41,609 bases of DNA from Alphaproteobacteria bacterium (GTDB taxonomy: Bacteria; Pseudomonadota; Alphaproteobacteria; Rickettsiales; UBA1997), in the NCBI GenBank assembly GCA_030835905.1, contig JAURQX010000011.1, positions 1 through 41,609 on the forward strand, given 5' to 3'. The notes beneath the pieces were generated by a model, which saw only the letters and a list, made by a program, of their open reading frames with translations, was not told where the DNA came from and made no database searches. Within the stretch, counting starts at the first letter, position 1. Each line of letters starts with the position of its first letter. The position numbers and the translations under genes are program-made. Positions 1 to 10,372 of this stretch are shown piece after piece.

Positions 1-141
1 AAGACCCCTGCAAATCAACCAATTTTGAGGAATTTTTAGGCATTTTATATTTTTTAAATTTTAGCGTATCAAGATATACGTGAATTTAAAAAATTAAAAT
101 AACAACAAAATTACTAAAATTCGTTGATTTGCAGGGGTCTT
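1..141. repeat. Family A palindromic repeat, left copy
   Basis: The ends are inverted repeats: AAGACCCCTGCAAATCAAC at the left and its reverse complement at the right. A second inverted pair sits at the centre around AGCGTATC/ATATACGT. The whole unit is therefore a near-palindrome of 141 bp. It is identical, base for base, to 41469-41609. It lies downstream of pilT, so as RNA it would form a long hairpin that could end that transcript. No coding potential is seen. A MITE-like or other palindromic dispersed element is the simplest reading; mobility is inference. Confidence 0.9.
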
Positions 142-238
142 TTAAAGATACTTAATTTATAGAAATTGTATAATTTCATAATCAAGTTACAAAATATCAA
201 TGATAGATTAAAATATCGATTCTTTCAGAAAGAAATAG

Positions 239-1264
239 CTATTTATAATTTGCCATAATTTCTGACATTACTTCTTCAGAGACAAAACCTTTGTCAAAAA
301 GATTTTTTACAGAGTCTCGTAATGTAATCATACCAGCTTTCTTACTTATTTCAATGATAGAATTTATTTGATGAAGATTGCTTTCTCTTATTAAATTTTT
401 AATTGAGTTACTAGCAAACATTAATTCACAAATTGGATATCTATTTCCATTAATACCAGGTACCAAATGCTGCGATAAAATTGCCTTTAAAGATGAAGAT
501 AGCATGCTTCTAACTGTAGATTGGCTATTTGCAGGAAAAACATCTATTATTCTGCTTATCGTATTAACTGCTGAACTAGTATGCAATGTTGCAAAAACAA
601 GATGTCCGGTTTCGGCAGCCGTAAGAGCTAATTGAATAGTTTCAAGATCTCTCATTTCGCCAACTAAGATAATATCAGGATCCTCTCTTAAAGCGCTTTT
701 AAGAGCGGCAGAAAATGATTTTGCAGAACTGCCCACTTCTCTTTGATCTATGATGCATTGCTTATTAGAATGAACAAATTCAACCGGATCTTCAATTGTG
801 ATAATATGTTTTTTTTGAGTCGTATTTATAATATCAATTAAAGCTGTTAATGTTGATGACTTCCCATGACCAGTTGGACCAACTATTAAAACTAAACCAT
901 GCGGAAAATTAGTAAAGCGTTTTACAGATTTGGGCAAATTTAACTCTTCAATTTTTTTAATAAATGGTGGAATTTCTCTAAAAACTATTGCTGGCCCTTT
1001 AATTGTATGATATGCATTAGCTCTAAATCTTACATCGTCAACTTGGATAGCAAAATCTATTTCCAAATCGACAAGATATCTCTCTATTTGTTCTTGCGAA
1101 GTGATAGATTTGATATATCCGTATACTTCATCTTTTGTTAAAATTTCAGAATTCGGCAATGTGAAAATTTCACCATTTAATCTAAAAGAAATTAATGAAC
1201 CAGATGAAATATGCACATCAGAACAATTATTTTCTTTACAATAGTTTAATATTTCTTCGATCAC
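239..1264 (-). CDS. pilT: PilT-like type IV pilus retraction ATPase
   Basis: This is a cytoplasmic hexameric ATPase of the PilT/PilB family, which powers pilus retraction and twitching motility. The 341 residues match PilT length. Visible motifs are Walker A GPTGHGKSS near residue 130, the Asp box ITIEDPVEF, Walker B IILVGEMRD, the His box HLVFATLHTSSA, and a C-terminal SNSIKNLIRE segment that corresponds to the AIRNLIRE motif typical of PilT rather than the PilB extension ATPases. The start is GTG, followed by MIEEILNYCKE. It begins 3 bases after the TPR gene stop, so it is the last gene of the mnmG-TPR-pilT run. No pilin, pilB, pilC or secretin gene is in the window, so whether pili are made cannot be judged here. 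Confidence 0.92.
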   Translation of the reverse strand: MIEEILNYCKENNCSDVHISSGSLISFRLNGEIFTLPNSEILTKDEVYGYIKSITSQEQIERYLVDLEIDFAIQVDDVRFRANAYHTIKGPAIVFREIPPFIKKIEELNLPKSVKRFTNFPHGLVLIVGPTGHGKSSTLTALIDIINTTQKKHIITIEDPVEFVHSNKQCIIDQREVGSSAKSFSAALKSALREDPDIILVGEMRDLETIQLALTAAETGHLVFATLHTSSAVNTISRIIDVFPANSQSTVRSMLSSSLKAILSQHLVPGINGNRYPICELMFASNSIKNLIRESNLHQINSIIEISKKAGMITLRDSVKNLFDKGFVSEEVMSEIMANYK

Positions 1265-1267
1265 TTC

Positions 1268-2152
1268 TTAATTATATGACTTTAAAAAAGAAACTCTACT
1301 CTTGACTGAATTTATAGGGATAAAATCATAACTATTTGAGTAATTCTTTATAACATTCTGATAACTTCTTATAGCACTTTCTTTTTCGTTCATCTTATCG
1401 TAAATAATTGCCATATTATAAATATATTCAATGTTATTCCCTTCATTCATTGAAGCATCTTTAAGATAACTAATTGCCTGATTATATTCACCCATACTTT
1501 CATAAGCCAAAGCAAGCTTTGCTAAAATATAAGGGGAATTTGGCTTTTGCCTCGAAAGACGCGATAAAAAATAAATAGCTTCTCTGGGTGACTCTTCGAT
1601 CATAATTGATAATAAATTACCAATTATTTCATGCTTGTTTTCTGGATTATCGTCTAGAAGTTCCTGATAAAGTTTCTTAGCTTGCAAGAATTGATTCATT
1701 TTTTGATAAAGAACAGCTAAAGAAAATTTAGCATAATGGCTATTTGGGGCTAAATATAAAACCTCTTTGTAAAGTTGAATTGCAACCTCGTTTTGATTAA
1801 CTAGAGACGCATTGTAAGCAAGATATAACTTTTCTTTTATTTTGTCACTATCTTGATCTACATTAACCACCACAACATCTACTCTAGGTGCACCATCTTT
1901 AATGTCAGAAGCATTTTGACCACCCCTGTTGATGACTATTTCACTTTCTTTATCTTGGTTTTGTCTATAAAAATTAATATTTTGTTGATCATCATTATCA
2001 AATAATAAACTTTTTTCGATATTTTTTAGAATTTCATTATCATCAATAACTTTTGAATGTACAGCATTTGAAGACAAAAGTAAAATTAAGCACGCAAAAA
2101 AAAGCTCTAATTTTAATGAAAATTTAGAAAGAATTGTCATTACAAAATTCAT
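1268..2152 (-). CDS. TPR-repeat protein with N-terminal signal/anchor segment
   Basis: The 294-residue protein begins with a hydrophobic stretch (LFFACLILLLSSNAVHS) that reads as a signal peptide or membrane anchor at residues 13-33. A polar linker follows to about residue 105, then four to five tetratricopeptide repeats (for example VLYLAPNSHYAKFSLAVLYQ and LAYESMGEYNQAISYLKDAS). TPRs are protein-binding scaffolds, so a periplasmic assembly role is likely but the partner is unknown. The ATG overlaps the mnmG stop by one base (TAATG), which indicates translational coupling. The gene is followed immediately by pilT, so a link to pilus biogenesis (PilF/PilW-like) is possible. The sequence does not prove it, and a PilW signature is not evident. 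Confidence 0.8.
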   Translation of the reverse strand: MNFVMTILSKFSLKLELFFACLILLLSSNAVHSKVIDDNEILKNIEKSLLFDNDDQQNINFYRQNQDKESEIVINRGGQNASDIKDGAPRVDVVVVNVDQDSDKIKEKLYLAYNASLVNQNEVAIQLYKEVLYLAPNSHYAKFSLAVLYQKMNQFLQAKKLYQELLDDNPENKHEIIGNLLSIMIEESPREAIYFLSRLSRQKPNSPYILAKLALAYESMGEYNQAISYLKDASMNEGNNIEYIYNMAIIYDKMNEKESAIRSYQNVIKNYSNSYDFIPINSVKSRVSFLKSYN

Positions 2153-4032
2153 TACTTAGAAAATCTTTTTAGATAAATGATTACAGCCATTAATGAAGCG
2201 GGGGTAATTCCACTTATTTTTAATGCAGCCGCAATCGAACAAGGCCTATACTGATTTAATTTTTCTCGAACCTCTAGTGATAGACTTTGTATATCATTAT
2301 AATCAATATCAAGTGGAATTTTGATATTTTCTTCACTATTTAATAATAAAATGTCCTTTTCTTGTTTCTTAATGTATGAATCATAAATTGCATTAATTTT
2401 TATCTGCATTTTTATCTCATTTTCAATTTGAGATATTTCTTTAGGCCAAATTTTTTCTAAATTACTAAATTCAACATCTTGTAAAGATAAAAGCTGAAAA
2501 GCGCTTCTTTTTATTCCATCTTGTTTAATTTTTATGTCAAAATTTATGGCTTTACTTGGCGTTATATTTAAATTACAAAGCAAATCTCTCGCTTCTAATA
2601 TCTCTTTAGTCTTCTTATTAAAAAACTCTTTTCTTAAACCGTCGCAAAATCCAAATTCTATGGCCTTTTGTGTTAATCTTTGATCAGCATTATCTGCACG
2701 AAGAGATAGACGATATTCAGCTCTAGAAGTCAGCATTCTATAAGGTTCTGAGGTTCCTAAGGTTGTTAAGTCATCTATCATAACACCAATATAACCTTCT
2801 GATCTTGAAATTATGAATTCTTTAGCGCTATTCTCATTAACCCTTATCGCGGCATTAACCCCTGCAACCAACCCCTGCCCAGCAGCTTCTTCATAGCCAG
2901 TAGTCCCATTTATTTGACCAGCAAAAAATAAATTTTTAATTTTTTTTGTTTCTAATGTTGGCAATAATTCTCTAGGATCAACGAAGTCGTATTCAATTGC
3001 ATAACCTGGCTGCACTATGGTACAATTTTCAAGACCAGCTATTGTTTTTATAAATTCTTGCTGCACTTCAATTGGCAAGGATGTCGAAATACCATTAGGA
3101 TATATTAAATCAGAATCCAAACCCTCTGGCTCTAAAAAAATTTGATGACGATCTTTATCAAAAAAACGATAAATCTTATCTTCAATTGAAGGGCAATAGC
3201 GAGGACCTTTTCCAGAAATTGCACCGCCATACATTGCTGATTTCGATAAATTATCTTGAATAATTTTGTGAGCTTGATTGTTAGTATAGGTGATAAAACA
3301 TTTGACTTGCTTAACCTCTATTTTGCTATTTAAAAAAGAAAATGGGATTGGTGGGTTATCCCCCTCCTGCTCTTCAAGACCAGAAAAATCAATTGATGAT
3401 TTTAGTATTCTTGGTGGCGTACCTGTTTTTAGGCGTGATAAGCTAAAATTATATTTCTTAAGAGTATTTGACAATCCATGAGAAGGCTTTTCATTTATCC
3501 TTCCTGCAGCAATTTGTTGATGACCAATGTGAATTACTCCATTTAAAAAAGTTCCCGTAGTCAAAACTATTGATTTAGCTTTAATTTTTTTACCATTTTC
3601 TAAGACTACTCCCTGAGCCTCTTTATTATTAATTTCAATGTCTTCAACGGATGAAAAAAATATTTCTAAATTTTTATAATCTTGTAAAATTTGCTTTATA
3701 GCTTTTTTGTATAGTTTGCGGTCAGCTTGAGCTCTTGGAGAATGAACGGCAGCTCCTTTTGATGAGTTTAAAATGCGAAAATGAATTCCAGCCATATCTA
3801 TTGCTCTGCCCATTACGCCATCTAAAGCATCAATTTCTTTAACAATTGTACCCTTAGCAACCCCTCCAATTGCTGGATTACAAGACATTTCACCTAAATT
3901 TTCTTGATTTTTTGTAACCAGCAAAGTTTTAGCACCACATCTTGCTGAAGCACATGCAGCCTCGACCCCAGCATGTCCTGCACCAATAACTACCACATCA
4001 TAAATATCTTTTATATAATCATTAACTGACAT
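2152..4032 (-). CDS. mnmG: tRNA uridine-5-carboxymethylaminomethyl modification enzyme MnmG (GidA)
   Basis: MnmG with MnmE adds the carboxymethylaminomethyl group to wobble U34 of several tRNAs, using FAD, NADH and methylene-THF. The 626-residue length is normal. The N-terminal dinucleotide-binding motif [12 protein letters not shown], the CNPAIGG segment, the signatures [12 protein letters not shown] and [18 protein letters not shown], and the C-terminal helical domain ending [19 protein letters not shown] are all present. In many bacteria mnmG is followed by rsmG and parAB. Here rsmG is about 8.7 kb away on the other strand and a TPR protein follows instead. Confidence 0.98.
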   Translation of the reverse strand: MSVNDYIKDIYDVVVIGAGHAGVEAACASARCGAKTLLVTKNQENLGEMSCNPAIGGVAKGTIVKEIDALDGVMGRAIDMAGIHFRILNSSKGAAVHSPRAQADRKLYKKAIKQILQDYKNLEIFFSSVEDIEINNKEAQGVVLENGKKIKAKSIVLTTGTFLNGVIHIGHQQIAAGRINEKPSHGLSNTLKKYNFSLSRLKTGTPPRILKSSIDFSGLEEQEGDNPPIPFSFLNSKIEVKQVKCFITYTNNQAHKIIQDNLSKSAMYGGAISGKGPRYCPSIEDKIYRFFDKDRHQIFLEPEGLDSDLIYPNGISTSLPIEVQQEFIKTIAGLENCTIVQPGYAIEYDFVDPRELLPTLETKKIKNLFFAGQINGTTGYEEAAGQGLVAGVNAAIRVNENSAKEFIISRSEGYIGVMIDDLTTLGTSEPYRMLTSRAEYRLSLRADNADQRLTQKAIEFGFCDGLRKEFFNKKTKEILEARDLLCNLNITPSKAINFDIKIKQDGIKRSAFQLLSLQDVEFSNLEKIWPKEISQIENEIKMQIKINAIYDSYIKKQEKDILLLNSEENIKIPLDIDYNDIQSLSLEVREKLNQYRPCSIAAALKISGITPASLMAVIIYLKRFSK

Positions 4033-4130
4033 TTCTTAATCTTAACATTTTAAAAACCTCTAACAATCATCTAATACCAAAATAACCGACTCAAATGACA
4101 CAGAAAGATTTAGCTTTGATGTAATTTATA

Positions 4131-4162
4131 AGTAAAATTACCAAAATTGGTTGATTTGTGCT
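4131..4162. repeat. Residual arm of family A repeat
   Basis: The stretch AAAATTACCAAAATTGGTTGATTTG resembles the right arm of the 141-bp terminal repeat (AAAATTACTAAAATTCGTTGATTTG), but no left arm is seen. It lies in the 141-bp gap between mnmG and obgE. A nearby CTAATACCAAAAT at 4071-4083 looks like an end of the TAATACCA family. Both are probably decayed remnants. Confidence 0.55.
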
Positions 4163-4173
4163 TAGCTTTTCTT

Positions 4174-5184
<1,011 letters not shown>

Positions 5185-5225
5185 TTATTCTCTTTTTAGA
5201 ACCATGTCCATTAATGGTTTAGATA

Positions 5226-5321
5226 TAATACCAAATCCAATCTTTAGATAAACTATAGTAAATTAACCCATATTCTTCATCTTTTTGGATATTGGTTATC
5301 TAAAAATCGGATTTGGCATAA
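5226..5321. repeat. Family D palindrome, copy D1
   Basis: This is an inverted repeat of about 24 bp per arm around a non-complementary middle. The left arm is TAATACCAAATCCAATCTTT and the right arm ends in GGATTTGGCATAA. The terminal TAATACCA/TGGCATAA pair is shared with the other family D copies, but the outer arm sequence is its own. Located just upstream of obgE, between obgE and nusA. Confidence 0.8.
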
Positions 5322-5403
5322 CAAAAACTCACAGAATATTTTTATAAATATTTTTTTAATTTAAAACAGCAATAAAGCATTTTACAAAACTTAAAATCAC
5401 AAA

Positions 5404-5568
5404 TTATGCCATTTAAACTTTATAATTGAGCATTTGGATAAATATTTTGAGGATAAAACTTACTATAAAAAGCGCCGATGTATTTGATATACTTAAAGTT
5501 TTTTATAGTAAGTTTTAGGTCAAAAGATTAAACCAAATGTATCAATTATAAAGTTTAGATGGCATTAT
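5404..5568. repeat. Family D palindrome, copy D2
   Basis: A near-complete palindrome of about 165 bp. The left arm starts TTATGCCATTTAAACTTTA and the right arm ends AAAGTTTAGATGGCATTATA. The inner core (GGATAAATATTTTGAGGATA and, on the other side, TTTTAGGTCAAAAGATTAAA) recurs in D4, D5 and D6. The central loop is about AGCGCCGATGTATTTGATATACTT. No ORF is present. Confidence 0.85.
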
Positions 5569-6024
5569 ATCAATATTTACATTAATAACACATTTAAACA
5601 ATGAATTGCCGAGGATCAAACTCAATAGAAAATTTGTGTATTAAGATATACTTAAAATGCTAATTTGCGTTTAATAAACATTTAATAAACTATTTTAATT
5701 TTTTTAAGATAAAAATCGAAGAAAATGCCACTTTTAACCAAGCTTGGAAACTTTAATTTTTGATTAAATCAAATTCATACTTAAAAAGCTTTTTGTTCTT
5801 GATTTCAAACTTTTGCCAAATTAAGTTATTAAATGAAGCGTTGACTTCTATATAGGCTATATAATAAATACTTATCTTTTTTCTTTCTTAAAATTTATAT
5901 AAGAAACCTCTAGACTTGATTTGTAATTGCTTATATTATAAATTTTAAAGACAGATTATAATATCACTTTTTTAGTTTTATTAGCTATTTTGTTAGTAAT
6001 TCTTTTTTTTGAAAGGGATTTTAA
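5569..6024. other. AT-rich intergenic stretch upstream of nusA
   Basis: No recognisable gene is present. rimP, which normally precedes nusA in proteobacteria, is not readable in any frame. The stretch holds the likely nusA promoter region and several T-runs. It is the longest part of the window that neither a gene nor a clear repeat explains. Confidence 0.5.
5841..5869 (+). promoter_or_regulatory. Candidate sigma-70-type promoter for nusA
   Basis: TTGACT at 5841-5846 is followed after 17 bases by ATAAAT at 5864-5869. An overlapping TATAAT at 5860-5865 gives a too-short 13-base spacer. It lies about 205 bases upstream of the nusA start. In such AT-rich DNA this call is weak. Confidence 0.3.
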
Positions 6025-6063
6025 ATGTTCTTTGAAAAAATTTACCAAGATTTAAATAATTAA
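6025..6063 (+). CDS. Possible 12-residue leader ORF before nusA
   Basis: ATG at 6025 opens a short frame, MFFEKIYQDLNN, ending in TAA 10 bases before the nusA ATG. It has a purine-rich GAAAGGGA about 7 bases upstream, a better ribosome-binding site than nusA itself, which has only TTTTTAATAA before its ATG. It could be a leader peptide that couples translation into nusA, a remnant of a lost rimP, or chance. Only the position and the upstream purines support it. Confidence 0.25.
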   Translation: MFFEKIYQDLNN

Positions 6064-6073
6064 TTTTTAATAA

Positions 6074-7396
6074 ATGTCAGTTAATTCTACTATTATTGGT
6101 AACAAAGAGACTATACTTGTTGCAGAAAATATTGCACATGAAAAAGGTATCTCTACCCAAGATGTTATTGAAGCTATGGAAGAAGGTATTAAAGCAGCTG
6201 CCAAAAAGAAATATGGTAGCCATCTTGAAATAGACTGTAAAATTGATAAAAAAACAGGCAAAATTAGTCTGTATAACAAGCTAGAAGTAGTTGAAGACGA
6301 TAAAGAAGATTTCGATTTTAGAACTCACATTTCACTTAAATATGCTAAAAAGGAAGATGAACAAGCTGAAATTGGTGACTTAGTAATTCAAGAATTACCC
6401 CCTATTGATTTAAGTCGCGTAGTTGCGCAAGTAGCTCGAAATGAAATCATAAAAAAAGTCAGGGAAGCAGAAAAAGCAAAAGAATATAATGCCTTCAAAG
6501 ACAGAATTGGTGATATAGTTAGCGCCTCCGTTAAAAAACTTGGCCTTAAAAATATTGTTATGGAGATTGAAAGCTATGAAGCTATAATCCATGAAAACGC
6601 CTTGATTTCAAAAGAAAGTTTTAAAGTTGGTGATCGCGTAAGATGCTATATTGAAGATGTAAGACAAGAGACAAATGGTGCTCAAATCTTTTTATCTCGA
6701 ACTCATCCAAATTTCTTGATAAAACTTTTCGAACAAGAAGTGCCAGAACTCTACGAAGGAAATATTGAGGTTAAAGCAGTAGCTCGTGATGCGGGATCTC
6801 GCTCAAAAATTGCCATCTATTCTAAAAGAGACGATATTGACATGATTGGCTCCTTCATTGGTATTAGAGGAAGCAGAGTCCAATCTGTGAGCAATGAATT
6901 AAGAGGAGAAAAAATTGATATTATACGCTGGTCACCAAATATTGCAGAATTTATTGTAAACGCCATGACACCTGCCAAAATCAGTAAGGTTGTAGTTGAC
7001 GAAGAAAATAAATTAATTGAAATTGTTGTTCCAGAAGATCAACTAAGTCTTGCTATTGGCAGATCAGGTCAAAATGTTAAGCTAGCTTCAAAATTAGTCG
7101 ACTACAAAATAGATATTATGACTGATGAGCAAGAATCAACCAGAAGATCTACTGAGTTCAAAGAGTCTACTCAGCTATTTATGGAAAGTTTAGACGTAGA
7201 AGAAGTGATTGCTAACCTACTTGCATCCGAAGGATTTAACTCAGTTGAGGAAATTGCTAAAGCTGAAGTTAATGAAATAGCATCAATCGAAGGATTTGAT
7301 TATGAAATTGCTCAGGAGATCAAAAGAAGGGCAGAAGAGTCAAATGAAATTAAAAACAACTCTGCTGCTAACCAAGATATAAGTGCGGAATCTTAA
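6074..7396 (+). CDS. nusA: Transcription termination/antitermination factor NusA
   Basis: NusA binds RNA polymerase and nascent RNA and modulates pausing, termination and rRNA antitermination. The order is an N-terminal RNAP-binding domain (1-125), an S1 domain (about 130-200, GDRVRCYIEDVRQETNGAQI), KH1 (GSFIGIRGSRVQSV) and KH2 (LAIGRSGQNVKLASKL). One acidic repeat-like helix-hairpin segment follows near residues 375-425 (EEVIANLLASEGFNSVEEIA). At 440 residues it is shorter than the 490-530 usual in proteobacteria, consistent with one C-terminal acidic repeat where two are common. No strong Shine-Dalgarno precedes the ATG. ylxR, often between nusA and infB, is missing. Confidence 0.97.
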   Translation: MSVNSTIIGNKETILVAENIAHEKGISTQDVIEAMEEGIKAAAKKKYGSHLEIDCKIDKKTGKISLYNKLEVVEDDKEDFDFRTHISLKYAKKEDEQAEIGDLVIQELPPIDLSRVVAQVARNEIIKKVREAEKAKEYNAFKDRIGDIVSASVKKLGLKNIVMEIESYEAIIHENALISKESFKVGDRVRCYIEDVRQETNGAQIFLSRTHPNFLIKLFEQEVPELYEGNIEVKAVARDAGSRSKIAIYSKRDDIDMIGSFIGIRGSRVQSVSNELRGEKIDIIRWSPNIAEFIVNAMTPAKISKVVVDEENKLIEIVVPEDQLSLAIGRSGQNVKLASKLVDYKIDIMTDEQESTRRSTEFKESTQLFMESLDVEEVIANLLASEGFNSVEEIAKAEVNEIASIEGFDYEIAQEIKRRAEESNEIKNNSAANQDISAES

Positions 7397-7532
7397 ATTT
7401 AGAGACGGTTATTAATTTATAAAAGCTTTAATCTAAGGATAATGAATCTTTATATTTATTTATAACCAAAAGAGCTTAAAAATTATTTAAATTCTTTATT
7501 TGAGGATTTTAATCAAATAGTTAGTTTGTAAG

Positions 7533-7694
7533 TAATACCATTTCTATAAATTAAATTCTTGCTTAGGAAGTATTTTTGTTTTTAGATTTAGTTTTAAAGC
7601 GAAGTAATACCCCTGATATTTCAAGCTTTAAAACTAAAAAATAAAAACATAAAGACAAAAGTAAGTGAGAATTTAATTTATAGAAATGGTATAA
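7533..7694. repeat. Family D palindrome, copy D3
   Basis: A palindrome of about 160 bp running from TAATACCATTTCTATAAATT to AATTTATAGAAATGGTATAA, with long complementary arms (TTTTAGTTTTAAAGC-type sequence near the centre). Its right end and the left end of the next copy share the bases TGGTATAATACCA, itself a palindrome. It lies between nusA and infB. Confidence 0.85.
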
Positions 7695-7843
7695 TACCAA
7701 TTATCATAGTTAACTAGATATTTAGGTAAAATATTTTTGAGAATAAAATTTAGAAAAAGAACCGTTTTTGAAAGGTTTTTTTCTAAATTTTAGACCAAAA
7801 AGATAAAACATAAATCTATAGTTAATTAAGATAATTGGTATAA
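7691..7843. repeat. Family D palindrome, copy D4
   Basis: A palindrome of about 153 bp from TAATACCAATTATCATAGTT to AAGATAATTGGTATAA, directly abutting D3. The inner core (ATATTTTTGAGAATAAAATT, and TTTTCTAAATTTTAGACC on the other side) matches D2 and D6. Its outer arms differ from D3. It ends about 20 bases before the infB start, so infB mRNA begins either inside or downstream of it. Confidence 0.85.
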
Positions 7844-7864
7844 GTAGAGATAAATTATAAAAAT

Positions 7865-10369
7865 ATGTCAGATAATAATAAAATTACTCGTTCGAAACTT
7901 ACATTAAAGCTACCAAGCTCAACCAAATCAACTCTTACGCTAAATCGTAAAAATAATTCTAAACTTGATAATCGTGGCATTGAAGTTACTATAAAAGGCA
8001 GGAAAAAGGAAGTAGAAGAAGAAACTTCATCATCTCAAGATCATGATTTGAGAAAAAAATTTAATGCTATATCTGAAGTTAGCGACTCAGATTTTAAAGA
8101 AAACCAATTTGATCTAAAACAAAAGATTCAAAAAGAACTTGAAAAAGAAAAAAGAGATAGAGATCAAAAAAAACAAGAAGAAATCAATTTAGCTAAAGAA
8201 AATAATCAAAATCCCGCCGAAGAAAAAACTCAATCAGATATTTCAGACTCTAGTCCTCCAGAATATATTGTCGATAATTTTGACATCAGAAATAAAATTA
8301 AACAAAGCCTAGAAGAATCTAAAAAGGAGCAAGAAGAAAAAAACCGTATATTAGAAGCTAAGAAAGAAGAAATTAAAAAAGCAGAACAAGAAAAAATTGA
8401 AAGAGACAAGATATTCAAAAAACAAAAAAAAGATAAGTTTAGTAAAGATTTTTATGATGAAGAAGAAAATAAAACATCTAAAAAGCCAAATTTTAAAAAT
8501 GAAAGATCTGGAAAAACTAAGTTAACATATATTATTGACCAAGATGAAGATAGTTTCAGAAGACGCAAAAAAAATAAGCATAAAATTGAAGAACAAAATA
8601 AAGAATATAAAAAAATTATAAGAGCCGTTGATTTACCCGACTTAATTACAGTATCTGATCTCGCTGATAGAATGTCAGAAAAAGCTGGTGATGTTGTTAA
8701 AAAACTTTTTAGTATGGGGATGGTTGTAACTAGTAACCAAGCTATTGACGCTGAGACTGCTGAAATTATTATCTCCGAGTTTGGTCACAATGTTAACAGA
8801 GTCTCTCATTCAGATGTTGAAAATGTCTTACAAGAAGATACGACTAGCTTCGAACTCAAAGCAAGAGCTCCAGTAGTAACAATCATGGGACATGTTGATC
8901 ACGGAAAAACTTCGCTACTTGATGCAATGAGAAAAACTGACGTCGTTTCTGGTGAACATGGAGGTATAACACAGCATATTGGAGCATCAAGAATTCAAAC
9001 GAAAAGTGGAAAATTTATTACCTTCCTAGATACTCCTGGACACCAAGCTTTTACCGAGATGAGATCTAGAGGTGCAAATGTTACTGATATAGTAATTTTA
9101 GCAGTTGCTGCAGATGATGGCGTTAAAGAACAAACAGTTGAGGCAATTAACCATGCTAAAGCAGCAAATGTACCAATTATAGTCGCAGTAAATAAGATTG
9201 ATAAACCTGGCGCTGATCCTTCAAAAGTTACAAACGAACTCCTAACCCATAATATCATTTCAGAAGAAATGGGTGGTGATTCAATTTTTATTGAAGTTTC
9301 AGCCAAAGAGAAAATTAATTTAGATAAGTTGGAAGAAGCAATTTTACTTCAAGCTGAAATTCTTGATTTAAAAGCTGCATATGAAGGAAAATCCAGTGGT
9401 GTAGTTCTGGAGTCAAAAATTGATCCTTCACGAGGAGTAGTTGCTACACTTTTAGTTGAAAAAGGTTCATTAGATGTGTCTGATTTATTAATTGTTGGTA
9501 CTTCATTTGGTAAAGTTAGAAAAATGACCGATAGCAACCACAAAAATATTAAAGTTGCTACACCTTCTATGCCTGTTGAAATTCTTGGACTTGACCAAGC
9601 CCCAAATGCTGGAGATAAATTTATAGAAGTTGATGAAGAAAGACAAGCTAGAGAAATTATAAGCTATCGTCAAAGAAAGGAAAAAGAGCAAAAAGATTTA
9701 AGAATTTCTGCAAAATCAATTGGTGATATTTTTAAAGAATCAGGAGCAAGCAAAATCAAAAATCTTAATGTTATAATTAAAGCTGACGTACATGGATCGG
9801 TTGAAGCTATCAACAGCTCAATTGTCAAGCTTAACACTGAAGAAGTTGCAATCAAACCAATTCATTTGGCTACGGGTGGCATAACTGATAGTGACGTCAG
9901 TTTAGCTGCGGCTTCAAATGCAATAATTTTGGGATTCAACACAAGAGCTAACCTATCTACCAAGGAATTAGCATCTACTAAAAATATAGAAATTCGCTAT
10001 TATTCAATAATTTATGATTTAGTTGACGATCTTAAACTAATTCTTTCTGGAATGTTAGATCCAATTAGATCAGAAAACTATCTTGGACAAGCTGAAATTA
10101 GAGAAGTATTCAAAGTTTCAGGTGTTGGCAAAATTGCAGGCTGCTTTGTTGTTGATGGCATAATCAAGAGGAATGCTAAAGCCAGATTGCTTAGAGATAA
10201 TATCGTAATTCACGATGGTCTATTAAAAACAGTTAAAAGATTTAAAGACGATGTTAAAGAAGTTCGAAGCGGCTTTGAATGCGGACTATCTTTTGAAAAC
10301 TATGAGGATATTAAGCAAGGAGATAATATTGAGTGCTACGAAATAACCGAAAAACAAAGAACAATATAA
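7865..10369 (+). CDS. infB: Translation initiation factor IF-2
   Basis: IF-2 is the GTPase that delivers fMet-tRNA to the 30S subunit and promotes subunit joining. The 834-residue protein opens with a highly charged, Lys/Glu-rich linker (1-250) containing two similar segments (FDLKQKIQKELEKE and FDIRNKIKQSLEES). The conserved IF2-N domain follows (about 258-300, DLADRMSEKAGDVVKKLFSMG). The G domain has GHVDHGKTS near 342, DTPGHQAF and NKID. Beta-barrel and C-terminal tRNA-binding domains follow, ending GDNIECYEI. The catalytic His of DTPGH is present. infB is separated from nusA by 468 bp of palindromes, so co-transcription is less certain than usual. rbfA and truB do not follow. Confidence 0.98.
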   Translation: MSDNNKITRSKLTLKLPSSTKSTLTLNRKNNSKLDNRGIEVTIKGRKKEVEEETSSSQDHDLRKKFNAISEVSDSDFKENQFDLKQKIQKELEKEKRDRDQKKQEEINLAKENNQNPAEEKTQSDISDSSPPEYIVDNFDIRNKIKQSLEESKKEQEEKNRILEAKKEEIKKAEQEKIERDKIFKKQKKDKFSKDFYDEEENKTSKKPNFKNERSGKTKLTYIIDQDEDSFRRRKKNKHKIEEQNKEYKKIIRAVDLPDLITVSDLADRMSEKAGDVVKKLFSMGMVVTSNQAIDAETAEIIISEFGHNVNRVSHSDVENVLQEDTTSFELKARAPVVTIMGHVDHGKTSLLDAMRKTDVVSGEHGGITQHIGASRIQTKSGKFITFLDTPGHQAFTEMRSRGANVTDIVILAVAADDGVKEQTVEAINHAKAANVPIIVAVNKIDKPGADPSKVTNELLTHNIISEEMGGDSIFIEVSAKEKINLDKLEEAILLQAEILDLKAAYEGKSSGVVLESKIDPSRGVVATLLVEKGSLDVSDLLIVGTSFGKVRKMTDSNHKNIKVATPSMPVEILGLDQAPNAGDKFIEVDEERQAREIISYRQRKEKEQKDLRISAKSIGDIFKESGASKIKNLNVIIKADVHGSVEAINSSIVKLNTEEVAIKPIHLATGGITDSDVSLAAASNAIILGFNTRANLSTKELASTKNIEIRYYSIIYDLVDDLKLILSGMLDPIRSENYLGQAEIREVFKVSGVGKIAGCFVVDGIIKRNAKARLLRDNIVIHDGLLKTVKRFKDDVKEVRSGFECGLSFENYEDIKQGDNIECYEITEKQRTI

Positions 10370-10372
10370 TTT

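Noticed and set aside
378-635. 85-residue plus-strand ORF inside pilT
   Set aside because: It is fully antisense to PilT motif regions and has no family resemblance; a shadow frame.
5720-5745. Similarity of AAAATGCCACTTTTAA at 5724 to the rsmG start at 12744
   Set aside because: Only about 16-19 bases match, with no continuation on either side; a match of this size is expected by chance in a window this AT-rich.
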